A model generated the notes under the pieces. The model worked only from the letters and a program-made list of their open reading frames with translations. It was not told where the DNA came from and searched no databases. The position numbers and the translations under genes were made by a program. Positions 22,098-34,574 of a stretch of DNA of 64,000 nt are shown here, one piece after another (positions within the stretch are counted from its first letter, which is position 1; each line of letters begins with the position of its first letter). This stretch comes from Austropuccinia psidii (Eukaryota > Basidiomycota > Pucciniomycetes > Pucciniales > Sphaerophragmiaceae): assembly GCA_023105745.1 (NCBI GenBank), contig JALGQZ010000013.1:20435105-20499104 (forward strand), written 5' to 3'.

Positions 22098-23494
22098 TGT
22101 TAGCCTGTGACTCAAAACCAGAGCACAAGATTGACAGCCAAAATACCATAAATCAATGGTATAGCCAAGATACCACCAAAACATGGAGCTGAGCCAAATG
22201 AGCTCAAAAGATATCAAAGGAAAGAGTAAACTCACCTCTTTCTGAAAATATAATTCCCATCACCATAGGACAAAGAATAACAAAGTTCTTCAGGCTCAAA
22301 GTTATTGCTGAGCATAAACCTTAATTTTCACCTCTCATCTGCAATACAGAGTAAGAGGCTTAACCGCATCAAATTGGTATGCCAAATGAAGATCTAAGCC
22401 AGGGCTATCCAATGGTACCAGCCAAACTCAGCTAGCACCAGTATTACTGAAGTTATGGTCACATTCAGGCCAAATAAGAGTGAACAAAACATTCACCTCT
22501 CATCTACCTTCTACAGTTTTAGTGTGAGATACCTGAAGTGGGGTCTTTTTAGAAAGCGCACAATTAGGGCTATCTGATGGTGTCATCCATTTCCTCTTAT
22601 CTCAACTATAGCAGAAGTTATGGGGCAAACAAGCCCAATACAGCTTTTTGCCAAAACCCCACATATGTACAAAAGTCTTGTACATGGCATAACTTTGACG
22701 TATTTAATGATAGCAATATCAAATAATGTACCATTGTGTAGAACTCTTACAGGGCTACACACCGATCTAGTTTTGAGGTTGATATCTCAAGAACTGACAA
22801 AGCTACAGCTGTTTTAAGTCAAAATCCCACATTGTGACCAATACAGCCTTACCATGGATAATATGCTATAACCATAATTAGGAGGTGTCAAACTGACAAA
22901 GAAGCATTTTTATACTAAAATAACTCATAAGTAAGTCAATAATGGGGTCACATACAGTTTCTGTACAGCATTCTACGCATCATACCCATCAGAAGAGGGC
23001 TATGTGATCCCCAGGTGAAGATTTTCACCTTGTATTGGTGAAATCTGCCCAGATGTGTTTTTTTTCAAACCACAATCCTGTCTCAGAGAGTGAGAAAATA
23101 TTCACTCCCTCTACATGGAAAGGTCTGGCACCCTTTCCACCCCATTTCAGGATAAAAAGGAGGCTTTTCACAGCCAGAGTTGCTTTCATCATCCTGCTCT
23201 TAAATTCCTACATAGTACAACTGTCAAAAACAGTTATACTCTTGGAAATTAACCAGTTATAATTTTAATTTTAATTATTGTAGACTTTATTATTGTAACC
23301 CAACAGGTAAAGCTGCACCCAGGGCTTTCAATAGCACTCACCACCACTATTCCACAATAGTAAAGCCCTATTATTTTTATTATAAACCCTTATCATCAAC
23401 AAATACTTTTATTTTTAACATTTATCACCATGTCTCAGTCATAGTTACAGTTGTAAATAGTCTAATTACAGCTTTATCATAGACTCAGCCAACA
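22098..23494 (+). repeat. 3' LTR of element C (1397 bp)
   Basis: It starts TGTTAGCCTG and ends CAGCCAACA, keeping TG...CA ends. It differs from the 5' LTR at many scattered sites, indicating age. Confidence 0.95.
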
Positions 23495-23499
23495 GATTT

Positions 23500-24427
23500 A
23501 AGTCAAGAGGAGTTTTACCTTCTAACCAACAGTCAAAACTGCAAAAATGGTATCAAAACCTCAGCATCAATTGAGTCACAGACCCTTTGAATAAATTTCA
23601 TCGCAAAATTTATGAACCTTTGCTTTGATTTTTAAATCTCACACCTTTCAGTAAGGAACTTGGGGGAGTTTGGAACCCTTGGAGCCAAGATTCCTTTTCC
23701 CCAAAACAAATCATTCCAATATATTATTTCTTCAATTTCTCATAATATCGTATACTAGAGATTAAAATATGCAATTAAATTGAAATTTTGCAGTACACTG
23801 CTGTACTTATTGATGCCACATATGCAAGTTCAAGTTCACTCATGTAATAAACACACACATTTTAACATTTCAATTCAAAAGTTTCCAATTTCACCAAAAT
23901 TCTCAACTAAACACTACACCTCAATCTTAATAAAGAGGTTCTGGTAAACACCACATGTGGTGTGAATCAAATTGAATTTTTGAGTGTTTTCCAGTTTTAA
24001 TACAGAAAATACTAAAAAATGCATTTCAACTTTTTTAGAATTGGGTCACATAAATTTCAATCATGAGTGAGCACACCTGATTTTTATGTGAAATCCAATG
24101 GCGCTATAACTTTAATAAGCTTATTTCTTGGAAAATAATTTAGAAACTCTTCATGGAGATTTGCTCCAAAAATCTTCACATTTGAATACTTTTGATCATC
24201 ATATATCTTGACATCAACTTTTCATGTCAAAAAATCTTGTCACATGTTGAAATTTGAACAAAATTTTGTTGTGGAATTGTAATTTTAAAATTTATTATTG
24301 TAATTGAATTTAATATTTATATTTCCAGTTTGTTTGTAAAATAGAAATCAATGTATTATTTTCAATTAGAACTTATTCTTATTCTGTGTGTTATTTTGGG
24401 TATATGAAGATACCTCCAAAGCTGAAA
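23500..24427 (-). repeat. D-type solo LTR, second half
   Basis: It continues the LTR broken at 13905. GGTATCAAAACCTC and CATCAATTGAGTC near 23550 match element D at about 36733 and 44948. It ends TACCTCCAAAGCTGAAA, matching TACCTCTAAGGCTCACA of D. The flank TTTAT at 24428-24432 is the partner of 13011-13015. Confidence 0.9.
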
Positions 24428-24432
24428 TTTAT

Positions 24433-26642
24433 TGCAAGTGTATCATTTTATCCAGTTTTGTTTGCTGAAATCTGAGCTATCAATTTAAATGAATCAGGAT
24501 TGATAATTCTTTTGAAGTATTTGTAACATTCATTTTGTTAGGAAAAATATTCATTGGAAGTGCACATTTTGTTATGACTCCAATAGCATTTGGAAGGATT
24601 TTCAGCTTTTCATGATTTTCTATAAAGTACTATCAGTAAATGTCATTTTAATTTTGCATTTCTTTTAATATGAGGTTTTAAAGCTTTTTTGATGTTGCAA
24701 TCTTCTCCCTATGTAAATTTAATGAATTTTCATTTTAAATTGATTCAATACATGAATCAAACCTCAAAATTGTTGAATATTTTTTGAAAAAATCATTTAT
24801 ATTTGAACTCAAAAAACCTGTAAAGTTTGATTTTTAAAATTTCCATATGTTGTTTAGAATTCCATTTCAACCAACCCAAATATTGGAAGAAAAAACTCAA
24901 AAAAAACTCAAAAGAAGGAAATTTGGAAAATGGAACAAAACCTTAGGAAAATTAATCATATTATAAAATTACATATCAAGATGAAAATAGAAAATCAAAA
25001 GCAAAACATGGAATGGAATGGAAAAAAAAGCTGTTTCAGTTAGTATTGATGCAGTTTTTAAAGCTTCTTTCTACAAAGATAAAAATAATAATAACAGGAA
25101 ATTCAGGTCAGTCTTCCTAAATTAATCTATCATTCACACTTTGGGATACCTATATCCTAGTACATAAATGTTTGTAAAATAACATTCATTGATGTCTTTT
25201 TCTGGTTTTATTGTGTTTTGTCTGTAAAAAGAAAGGGGAATTATTATTTAATTTGACAAGAACTATTTTGGCTCGGAAAGGTAGGAAATATATTAGCCAG
25301 AAATATCACTGACAATATTAATTATAAATTCTGATATTATGTTTGATTTAAAGACCTGAGAAATATGCCATTCAAGACTGAGAGCTATCTGCTCATATTT
25401 TTTCATAGGATTAAGTCAAACATATTCCAAACACTTCATTTTTCTGAAATCCTTTCCAAATGATGTCACACTCCAAATCAAAAGTATTCTTCTTATAAGA
25501 CCCACCTAAGAACATTTCAAGTAATTTCGCAAATTCCTCAGCCCTTTCAATAAAAGTGGACTCCATTTGTGGTATTTAAGGATTTCAAAGTAGACCATGT
25601 TTTCTAATTCCAGTTTGAAAAGATTTGAAATTTAAGCAATTTTCTTGGGAAATTCTCAATAATGAGAGTTAATATTTTGGGAATTTAATGGGAACATTCT
25701 TTGAAGCTTATTTGAAAGCGCATTGAGATGATACTGGTATAACTTGAAGCATACTTCCCATGATGTTCCTTCCTATACTATTTTACTCTCTTTAAGGAGA
25801 AAAACTCCAATCAATATTATAAGAATTTTTTTCAAAATGAACAATGAGAAATTATTCTTGCATTATATTCAGAAAGAAACCAAGTGAGCTTCATATATAA
25901 TTACCCAAATTGAAATTTATAAGTAGATGATTAGGGAAAATTCATTATTCTATTTTGTTTTATAAGCTTATTGGATTGAAAACTACTTCAAAATAATTGC
26001 AGAAAATTTGTGAGGAGATTTTGAGAAATAAATTTGACAAAGTAATCTAATTATCCAAGTTATTTTATATAAATATAGTTGAGTATTCCAACAATTTCAA
26101 AATTACTACACCAATTTTTTTGTTAGTAAGCGAGTAACTTTTAAATACTTTAAATATTTATTTCATATTCATATCAGATTTTCTTCATTTTTTTTAAAAA
26201 AATAAATAACTATTTCCCCAATACCTTTGAGGAAAGATTTATTGGAGAAATCTGAAAGTTATATTACCAATTCCCTCTGAAAGCTTGAGTTTCCTTGTTT
26301 TATATCATTCACAAGTTCATTAAATGGTTTTGGAAAGTGTAAAATTCATCAAAAAATTCAATTCAGATAAAATTTGCAATTTTGACCCTCATTCAGGGAT
26401 CTTCATATAGCTTGATACTTGAAAAATGATCTCAAAAATCAGTAATGCAAAGCTAGAGTCCCAAATAACCCTAATATAATACAAAAAAATCAAAAATTCA
26501 TTATATAAAGAGGAATGTAAATGAGTAATTTTGAAATAAAAAGATGATTGATGATTTTCTAGGCTAATGATTTCATTGAATTAAGGTTGATCTTTGAAGA
26601 TTTCTAAAGTATACTTGCATTGGCTTCATACAATCAATGTAA
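24433..26642. other. AT-rich DNA without recognisable features
   Basis: No open frame worth reporting and no LTR or repeat family was found by eye. Short A and T runs are frequent. Confidence 0.5.
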
Positions 26643-26647
26643 ATATT

Positions 26648-27111
26648 TGTCACAGTGCTGTCTGCCAGACCTCAACAAAGAGAACTCTTGCCAAAAAGGC
26701 TATGAAACAGGTTGAAAGACCAGTTAATACTGGCAAGTTGTAGATCACATTCCACCATGTGAAAGTACCCCTGGGTTTAGAGCACTTAATTGTAAAGTGC
26801 ATGTACCTGATGGTATCACCAATGTCCTCCTCAAGGAGTTTCATTAGTCACAACAAGAGCCTACAAGGAAAGCCTAAGGGGCGTAATCGTTTCAGGCAAT
26901 TGGAGCAGAAAACCCAGAAATTTCTGGTTGTTTGATCAAGAGCTCAACTTTTCTCCAACTGGAATCAAACCCATTTTGTTGGTAACTGGTTTATAGTCAC
27001 AAATCTGTCTTCCAGACCTCAGCAAAGGGAACTCATTCCAAAAAGGCTATCAAACCGGTTGAAAAACCAGTTAATACTGGCAAGTTGTATATCAAATTCC
27101 ACCACGTGACA
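26648..27111. mobile_element. TRIM-like miniature LTR element (464 bp)
   Basis: Two direct repeats of 117 bp each (26648-26764 and 26995-27111) flank a 230-bp middle. They share CCAGTTAATACTGGCAAGTTG and CCAAAAAGGCTAT. The repeat ends are TGTCACA...TGTGACA, with one change in each copy. Flanks ATATT (26643-26647) and ACATT (27112-27116) look like a target duplication with one mismatch. There is no coding content. The size and layout fit terminal-repeat retrotransposons in miniature, but no clear polypurine tract is seen. Confidence 0.6.
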
Positions 27112-27116
27112 ACATT

Positions 27117-30100
27117 GGAAGTTGAAGCTATTCTATTCTTCTTGTTCTAGTTTGAGTCAAATTTTTATGAAATTAGAGCCAACAAGATATTGAATTTTTA
27201 AAAATACCATGCTAGTTTTTTCACATGTCAGGATGATGAATTCAAAATGAATATTAAAAGTACTATATGATCTGTTATTCAGAGTAATACCATCCAAGGT
27301 CCAAAGGCTTAGAATTTTTTACTTTGATTGGTTTGAAGCCCTAACTGCTCTACTATTAAACCAAGTGTTTGTTTTCATATGAGAATAATTTTTAATTTAA
27401 ACTTTGGGATTGTATAATAAAAACTCCCTAAGGATAAGATTTTACCCAAATATTCTACTTGAAATATCTTCATTATCTAGTTCTAGTTCAAAACAACTAT
27501 TATTAACATGGGGATACTGTTGAATATCTTGTGAATTTTGGTGAGAATCTGCTTCAAACACCTTTGTTGCATTAATACACACAGTTTTTTTAATTTAAAT
27601 TACAACTTGGTGTGAGAAGAAAAGAAAATTAAGGGATATAATTCTTGAATCCATATTAATCTTGATAAGAGAACGAATTTTGATGATTGGGTATCACTTC
27701 TTGTATCCATATGTTGGCAAAATCCTCAAGTTGTAGACAAATTTTGCATTCATACAAGCTTTATGGCAAAAGTTCCAGGGTTTCAGATTTTACATAAGTT
27801 ATCCCTTCATTATCAAGAGCAATTTTGGGCATTAATTCATATTTGGACTGTAATTTTCATATACAAATATGCATGATATGCCCCAAAATTTAATCTATTT
27901 ATTAATTTTGTGAAATTAAGTAAAGGGCAGAATTCCCATACTATGGAAATTAGAATAATTCTGCTTATAGTTTAGTGCTGAATAATTGATATGTGAAAAT
28001 CCTGACAAAGAATGCATATTAAGTGACTAAATTGGAACTGTGTGGCTTGCATATTTGGCTTGATATTATTTTCAACATTCTCATTTGAAATTTAATTTGT
28101 GTCTTATCTTCAACCTCAAGTCAAACTATCTCCCATGTCAGATTTCAAAGGTGTCACTTGCTGTCAGTTTTTACTAATTTTCTCCTGGTGACACAATATT
28201 CCTCACTGTCAGATGTATTATTTTTTACTTGAAAGCCCAAATTTTTATTTATATCATCCATTTTTCATCATTCACGAAACATATAGAGAAGAAACTATTA
28301 AAAACTCATTTTTTGGGCTGATATTATAAGATAATATTAATTAAAGAAAGCATTCCCATACAGGTTTGGATTTTGAGAGAATTTAATGTAACATGAAATA
28401 TTATTTTACCAAAATTATCCGCAAGTTTTTTTAATATAGGAGAAGCGTAAGAGAAGCATTTAAGTATTGAATAATTTCTGTACTTTCGAAAATGTGCCTA
28501 ATTCTCTTTAAAATACTGGAAAGAAATAGTTTCAAAACATGAATCGAGATTTATAATAACATGAAAGATTTTGAAAAATAAATTATCATCATCAAACTGA
28601 GAAAATTGAGTGTTAAAAGTTAATCAATTCTGCAAAACGCCAAATTTAATAGATGAATCATATGGAACCTCGTATATCTAATTTTTTAGGTAATCCTCCT
28701 GAAAATGAGATTAATTACTCAAATTTTTGGACATGGCTCAAGTGTATGGTTTATTATGCTTCATTTTCAATATTTAATGCTTTGAAATTCTTTGAAGCGA
28801 ATTTCCGGCCCAATTTATAGATTTTTGCACTCTATGACTTGAAATGAAAATTCTTCCAAAATGGGATCAAAAATTTGATTCCCTTTGAAATTTCATTTCA
28901 TAAGCTCAAATAAAGGTTGAATAGCTAAATAGGAATGATTGGCTTAATACAAGTTAAGAAGAATGTAACTTTAATTCTTTATCAAAGGATAAATATCTCA
29001 TTGTGAGAAAAAGATTGGATTATGAGATGACAATATTTCAAAAAAAACACCGTTCCAAATAAAGATTGAGCTGGGAAACTGAAATTCTGATAATATTTGA
29101 AAATTTTATCATACTTTTTCTAATATTGAAAGTTGTTTTGATTTACACTCTTTAATCAAAAATTCCCCATATTCCCAGTGTTTCCATTTCAGCTGAATAA
29201 TTTCAAAAAGGATCTAAAGTAATCCAAAAGTGTATTTGAATAGGAAAATCCAGATGGGGTGTCCTTGTAATATCAAATTTCTGTCAAGTTGAATCCATGG
29301 TTGACCTATAGCACTTAAAGATATGGATCTCTCTCTTTGAAGGTATAAAATATATGTTAGAAAAACCAAAAGCTGTGCAGTGCATTATTTGGCGGGAAGA
29401 TACATTCCTTTTTGTATAGCTAATTATATACCATTGAAATTTGCTTTGAAAAAAGGAATAATATAGATTTTTTGCCATAGAGGGCAAATGGGAAATGGGT
29501 AAAGTACTTTAATGAGAAAAGGGAATTGAATCATGGTGGCTTACATCACAAATTTCTTAGAAAGTATTTCTTTACATTTTGGGAATGATTTTTGGTCAGG
29601 GATATTCTATTATTAATATTGTTGTATATTCTATGCAAGATTGAAGAAATTAAAATCGTGGGAAAACCAAAATCTTTTTTTGTTTATTCAGAAAAGCTCC
29701 AGATGACCAAAACTTTGATTTTAACTATCTTAATTTCTCTTCCAAGGTTAGAGCCCATTTTAAGCTCAATTTGAAACCAGGCTGCACCTGGGTTGGACCT
29801 ATATTACATGTATCTGCAATCAAAATTAGCTCAAAAATACATAATTCAAGAATGACGTTAAATCGTACCTGGTTGGGGTTTACTTCATATTTCTTTGAAT
29901 CTCGAATTGACTTTGGATTCTTAATGACTCTAATTGCTTTAGGTTTTATAGGTATGTTCCTATTTTATTAACAGTATGCATTATTGATGAATGGAAAAGG
30001 TTCAAGTTATTATGTGAAGGGAAAATGAATCTCCATGAAAGGGAATTCAATTCAACCCAATCTTGATATATTGACCATTTTAAAATCATAATTCTATCTT

Positions 30101-30540
30101 TTATCTCCCTTTTTCTGCTAATACATACACTCATCCTGAAAGGCCATATTCTATGTATTTATATAGCCCCCATAGAAGAGAAATAAAATTCTAAGATCCC
30201 TCAATTAATAAAATGAGGAATGGGCATTATTTGATCTGAAGTCAAACATGAATTCAATTATAGGGAGATTCAAGGAAGGAAGTGTTTAAATTGAATGAGT
30301 TATTATGGGATAGTTAAAGAACCAGAAAGAGGAATACTAATATTAATTATTCATATTTCCTGAATTTATGAAGGAGTGACTATAACCTTGATAATGAATT
30401 CCCTGTATTGATCATAATAATGAAATCAAGGATTCAATAGAGATTGGAATAAATTGCTTCATCCAAAAGGATTCTCAGAAAATTTCCTTTTTCTTATTAA
30501 GATCTTTTTAAAATAATTATCTCAAGCATTATTTAACATT
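27117..30540. other. AT-rich DNA without a recognisable gene
   Basis: Only short chance frames are present; those at 29592-29774 and 29771-29971 have low complexity and no homologue in the window. No repeat boundary is visible. Confidence 0.5.
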
Positions 30541-30883
30541 ATACTGTAAATATAATATATCTGTTGGTGGGCCCTTTCCTGGCTCATATCTTGTTGTTGA
30601 CTACTATTTCTAGGGGTTATTATCATTCATGAGCCTCACAGGTGTGTTTTATGCCCAATGTCATCTTTGGTGAGCTTATCTCCTATTAATCCTGACAGGT
30701 GTTGTCACTTAAACATAGGTTAGCATAATCTCTGATGCTGATATCCTGACTTGAAGGTTAATCTTTATTGAATTTTTTAGCTGAGATTATTCATAAATTG
30801 TAATTCTCTTCTCCATTAAAAAAATATGTATAAAATTTGCCGATTATGATCAGTTTTATATATATCTTTTAATTTACTTAAAA

Positions 30884-31192
30884 TTGAACAGGGGATCATG
30901 TGAGACAATTCATTTTTGTGATGTTATTGGTAGATATAAGACAAGAGGCTCTGGTGGAGGCTCAAATTTAGTCTTTTTATCCAGTAAAACATTTGGTCAC
31001 TCCTTTCAGAACGGGGAATTCATAGAAATGAATTTCAAACCTCTTGGATTTTCATTACAATTCAGAGTCAAAGATTACAATCCACTTCACAAATATTCAG
31101 TTGGAGCTATAACTGCCTTTGATTTTTTGGAAAAATTCAGTCTTGAAGGTTTCCACACTAATGAACAGCCTGATATCCATTTTTTCTCATAA
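30884..31192 (+). pseudogene. Gene Y, copy 1 (3' exon, unrecognised)
   Basis: An open frame of 102 codons follows an AG acceptor-like site (TTGAACAG at 30883-30890) and has no ATG of its own. It contains G-S-G-G-G-S-N-L-V-F-L-S-S-K, then F-Q-N-G-E-F-I-E-M-N-F and at the end F-S-L-E-G-F-H-T-N...D-I-H-F. The inverted copy near 51795-52080 reads G-S-S-G-D-A-N-I-V-F-L-F-S-K, F-Q-N-G-K-L-L-E-M-N-F and F-S-L-E-G-F-H-G-N...D-M-H-F. Such matched peptides in a diverged pair argue that this was a protein. It is convergent with gene X, about 60 bp away. The family is not recognised. Confidence 0.5.
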
Positions 31193-31253
31193 TCCTTCAT
31201 AGCAAAAACATGATTATTATGGAACTCAACAATATCTTCTCCCCTTTAAAGAA

Positions 31254-32960
31254 AAAAGATGTCCTTTACTCCAATTATATTGAAAATTGAAATCTCATAC
31301 GAAATTCCTTCAAGTTCCAAAGCGGGAAAAGAAAATCTAACATTTATACCTTTAATCTAGAAATTGACATATATTTTATGTGAGAACACAAGATATATCC
31401 AATATACTTCCTCCACAAAAATACATATTTTCTTAAGAAAGCCTGATGAATCGAATTTTCGATGTGATTTTTGTTTGGAATTCATATAAGATATTAATAT
31501 TGGATTTAGCTAATTCAAAATGCGACAGGTTTTGGACTGATGCTAAAATGAAGTCGTCAGATATAGGTTTGTGAGCCTGAGCCAAGTTTTCGGAAGCTTC
31601 ATGAAGATTAGTGTACTAAAAAGTGATAGAAAATCTCATCATATCTCGTGGACAAAATGTAAGACTTCATAGAATGAAATCCTTTCATATAGCTTGAAAT
31701 GATCATATATAGAAGCATACCTCAGAGTTTCATCAGATTTCAGACAATAGGTAGATATAATAGCTGATTTGGATCATCTATTGAGAAACTGAACACAAAT
31801 CGAAGTGTTTTGAATAATATTGTTCTTCGAAATGAATTATTTTACCATGAGATCAACCCAATGAATGAAATATTATTCCAATTTGAATTTTAATTTGAGT
31901 TCAGTCTTTTTTCCAGAAATATCCTGAGAGTCTTACAGGCAGAAGCGAAATGGAAATTATACCGTTTTTCAGGAAATTCGTAGAATACCTTTAGAGAAAA
32001 ATTATTTGCGCTGTGAGCGTCTCATTTCCAATCTCAACTTAATTTTAATGTATTTAAATCTCGTGGGATAATTAGGAGCCTCTTGAAAGAAGAGACCTTT
32101 CATTTTATCCATTATTCAAAAATTCTTAACTCTAAATATGGTTTGGAATTATTTTATGTCTAGAAATTATGTGCAGAAGTTTTCAAATCAGGAGATAAAC
32201 ATCAAGGAATATTTTTCACGTTATGGGTCGCGTTTGAATCTTATAAATTCTCAAAAGCGTTGAAAATCAACTCCTCATCAGCAAAGCTCAAATTTGCGTG
32301 GAAGATTAATTCTGAGGAGTCAAATATTTCAAACAAAAATTGATCATGCCTGAAACTGTAGCAATTCCGGAAACAAGTGTATTCAAAGCCATATGAAAAC
32401 CATATCTGAATGGAAAAGACAGACGTATACATAAACTTTCCTCCCCTTCCCCAAGTCAAGTAAGGAGAGGAATCTTACACTAAATCTTAAAGAATTATAG
32501 AAGAAATGGTGAATTCTTCAAAAAAAATTCCCTTATTTTAAGCTCTAATGATTATTAAGTCCAAATATTCTTAAAAAACACTTCCATTCGTTTTTAAGAA
32601 CATATAAAATACGGAAAATATTTTTTCACATTGAAAATTAGAATATCCCTCAAAAAGCTTCAACTTGATATATGAGGAAAAATAGATTAAAGCTTCCCAA
32701 TATCTAAAATTGTCATATTTAATGGAGCTATCAGCTCCATATTACAAATAAACTTCATAAATTCGTGTCAAAAGGCATTAAACCACGAGAAATAAGGTGG
32801 TTCTTTAGTATGTAAATGGAAAAGATAGGTAATTCTAGATTCACTGAGCTTATTGGAAAATGATCTAAAGGAATGCCTATAATTTCTCTAATATAATCCA
32901 AATATCATCAAACTACGTATCCCTTTGTCGAATAATTCCCCCAAAACAGGATAAAAGCTT
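31254..32960 (-). pseudogene. Gene X, copy 1 (intron-bearing, unrecognised)
   Basis: Reading the minus strand downward, coding-like blocks shared with copy 2 are as follows. F-I-C-N-M-E-L-I-A lies near 32770. F-E-I-F-D-S-S-E-L-I-F-H-A-N-L and A-D-E-E-L-I-F-N lie at 32325-32235, and L-F-F-Q-E-A-P-N-Y-P-T-R-F-K-Y at about 32100-32055. L-L-P-V-R-L-S-G-Y-F-W-K-K-D lies near 31945-31900, and D-E-T-L-R-Y-A-S-I-Y-D-H-F-K-L-Y at about 31740-31680. An exon after TTTTTAG, at about 31610-31437, contains S-V-Q-N-L-S-H-F-E-L-A-K-S-N-I-N-I. V-R-F-S-F-P-A-L-E-L-E-G and V-K-D-I-F-F-L-stop end it near 31254. Frames change between blocks as expected for introns, but some stops suggest decay. No known domain is recognised. 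Confidence 0.5.
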
Positions 32961-33175
32961 TTAAATATGAGTCATAATCTCTCCCAAGATATTCTTTTTC
33001 TTACGCCAGTATTCTGCGACAAGGAAGGCTTTTCAAAATATGAATGAGTTGACTTCTCAATACAGAATTTAATTTCATTGGGCCCATAAGGTGTGCTTAA
33101 TGAATTCATAGTCGTATGATCTGTCAGGCACCTTAGTGGTGCAAGGGACAGATGAGCAGTGCTTTGCCAATTTTC

Positions 33176-33642
33176 AAAGGCGGCCCCAATTTCTCGGTCC
33201 ATTGTTCAAGTCCGGTTCAGCACCATATTATGATTGGATACTAATATAAATTCATCTGTTCATGCCTTTGACAGCCCTGATCAACAAGTAACTGCGCTGA
33301 GTCCTAAGGACCCTCCTGGAACAAGTGAGCTGACTGTTGGCTCAATTAAGAGCGTTCAGTTCAATCGAGGGATTTCAACACTTGGGTATTACCTGTGAGC
33401 TGAAAGTTTGGCCGAAAATTGGCCCAAGCTATAATTGATAGCACGACCCAGCAGACCAACGACTCGACTTGGAGAACGTTGATAGCAAAAGTCAGAGTAC
33501 AAATATCATAAGCCTCGAAATACCATAGATATAATTCAACAAGACGAACCCAGAATCTGGAACGGTGGTAACTGGTTATTGAGTAAGCATTCCGTCAAGA
33601 AAATGTGAGTTAAAATTGTACTGAGAAATTGGGGCCGCCTTT
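33176..33642. mobile_element. CpG-rich MITE (467 bp)
   Basis: Perfect 20-bp terminal inverted repeats starting AAAGGCGGCCCC lie at 33176-33195 and 33623-33642. TTTC flanks both sides and may be a 4-bp target duplication, though it lies in a T-rich context. The interior is non-coding, clearly richer in G+C and carries more than a dozen CG dinucleotides, unlike its surroundings. This points to a young or recently arrived DNA-transposon derivative. The transposase family is not identifiable. Confidence 0.75.
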
Positions 33643-34574
33643 TTTCAACTTTGAAGAGACTGGGTTCAATACACTTCAGAAAATCTTGAATAAAAAAAGG
33701 TTCAAGATACAATCATCTATAGTAAGACTATCCCAATGGGTTTGGCTTGTTAAAATTGCAATAATAATTCCTTTTAATAAAAGAAGAATTGGGGAAAACT
33801 ATATCGTTTGACTTTACGTGAATTCTAATACTAAAATACAATGCTTCATATATGGAACATTCTGATCCCCAAATCTAACTGTTTGTTATGGGTAAACTTG
33901 GAAAACCTGAAGGAAGGAATGAGTTCTCATCGAATGATTTTTCATACAGTATTTGATGGAAAAAAATATCAAATGAGAAACTGCGCAGAAGATAATGCCT
34001 CAGAAAAAAAAGCTTTTGATACAATATTTCAATAAAGTTTCTGGAAAGATCTCCTAGATTTGGGAATTTTTTGAAAGGTAAATTCAAGAGATTCATTTCA
34101 AGCATATACAAAAGAATAATCTTAAAAATCTATTCACCTAATTAAAATACATGAATAAATGAGGAAATGATTCTTCAAAATTCAGCTACCATTGTCCATT
34201 CCGATGAAAAGGTCATACATCTCTGATAATGACAAGTCCAATATGCATATTTTCTTTATGAAGGTTGCATAAAACATGAAAGTAGTGAGAATTAAAATAT
34301 TCCTGAATCTATCCCTCTTGAGAGAATGAATTAAGCTACCAGTTCTCTTTTCAGGATTTTCAAAGGATGGCTCACTTCGTTCACGCAAGAATTCTTCACG
34401 ATATACAATTTGTAAAAAACTTACTAGTCGAATCTTAGAATGAAGTAGTACCCAATCGAGGCCCAAATTTTCAAATTAAGGATATGTAAAAAAAAACATG
34501 TTTTGTGCAGTAAAACTCAACTTATATTTGATTCTGAAATTTCAAAGCTATTTTAGATTTAAATGGAAATTCAT
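33643..34574. other. AT-rich DNA with weak ORFs
   Basis: A plus-strand frame at 33841-34035 and minus-strand frames at 33875-34111 and 34182-34466 are open for 60-95 codons. The minus frames could be further exons of gene X upstream of the MITE, since they lie on the same strand, but no copy in the window supports them. Confidence 0.3.

Larger units (their letters stand above)
13906..23494 (+). mobile_element. Element C: complete Ty3/gypsy retrotransposon nested in a solo LTR
   Basis: LTRs at 13906-15340 and 22098-23494 flank a 6757-bp interior with primer site, leader, ORF0, gag, protease, RT, RNase H, integrase, chromodomain-like tail and polypurine tract in standard order. Flanks TATTT (13901-13905) and GATTT (23495-23499) are a probable target duplication with one mismatch. 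It sits inside a D-type solo LTR and is therefore younger than that LTR. ORF0 has a deletion, and gag-pol carries two further frameshifts and about eight in-frame stops, so it is inactive. Confidence 0.95.
30541..32990. repeat. Inverted gene block, copy 1
   Basis: Reverse-complementing this stretch gives a sequence that aligns, with few gaps, to 48010-49023 plus 51061-52462. The intervening 49024-51060 is a solo LTR. Roughly three bases in four match by eye. Both copies keep the same peptide segments on the same relative strands. Copy 1 holds more CG dinucleotides than copy 2, where many have become TG or CA. Confidence 0.8.

Noticed and set aside
29284..29487. Possible similarity between 29300-29500 and 57100-57300
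   Set aside because: A few shared words (CAGTGC, TTGAAA) can be aligned, but the match is no better than expected between AT-rich sequences.
24433..30540. Search for host genes, tRNAs, rRNA or CRISPR-like arrays
   Set aside because: No cloverleaf-like sequences, no rRNA words and no regularly spaced repeats with unique spacers were seen. The ~170-bp array at 7815-8680 has no spacers.
33841..34035. Possible direct similarity of this ORF to 46483-46630
   Set aside because: Only H-R-x-I-F and scattered residues agree. It needs a proper alignment before it can be claimed.
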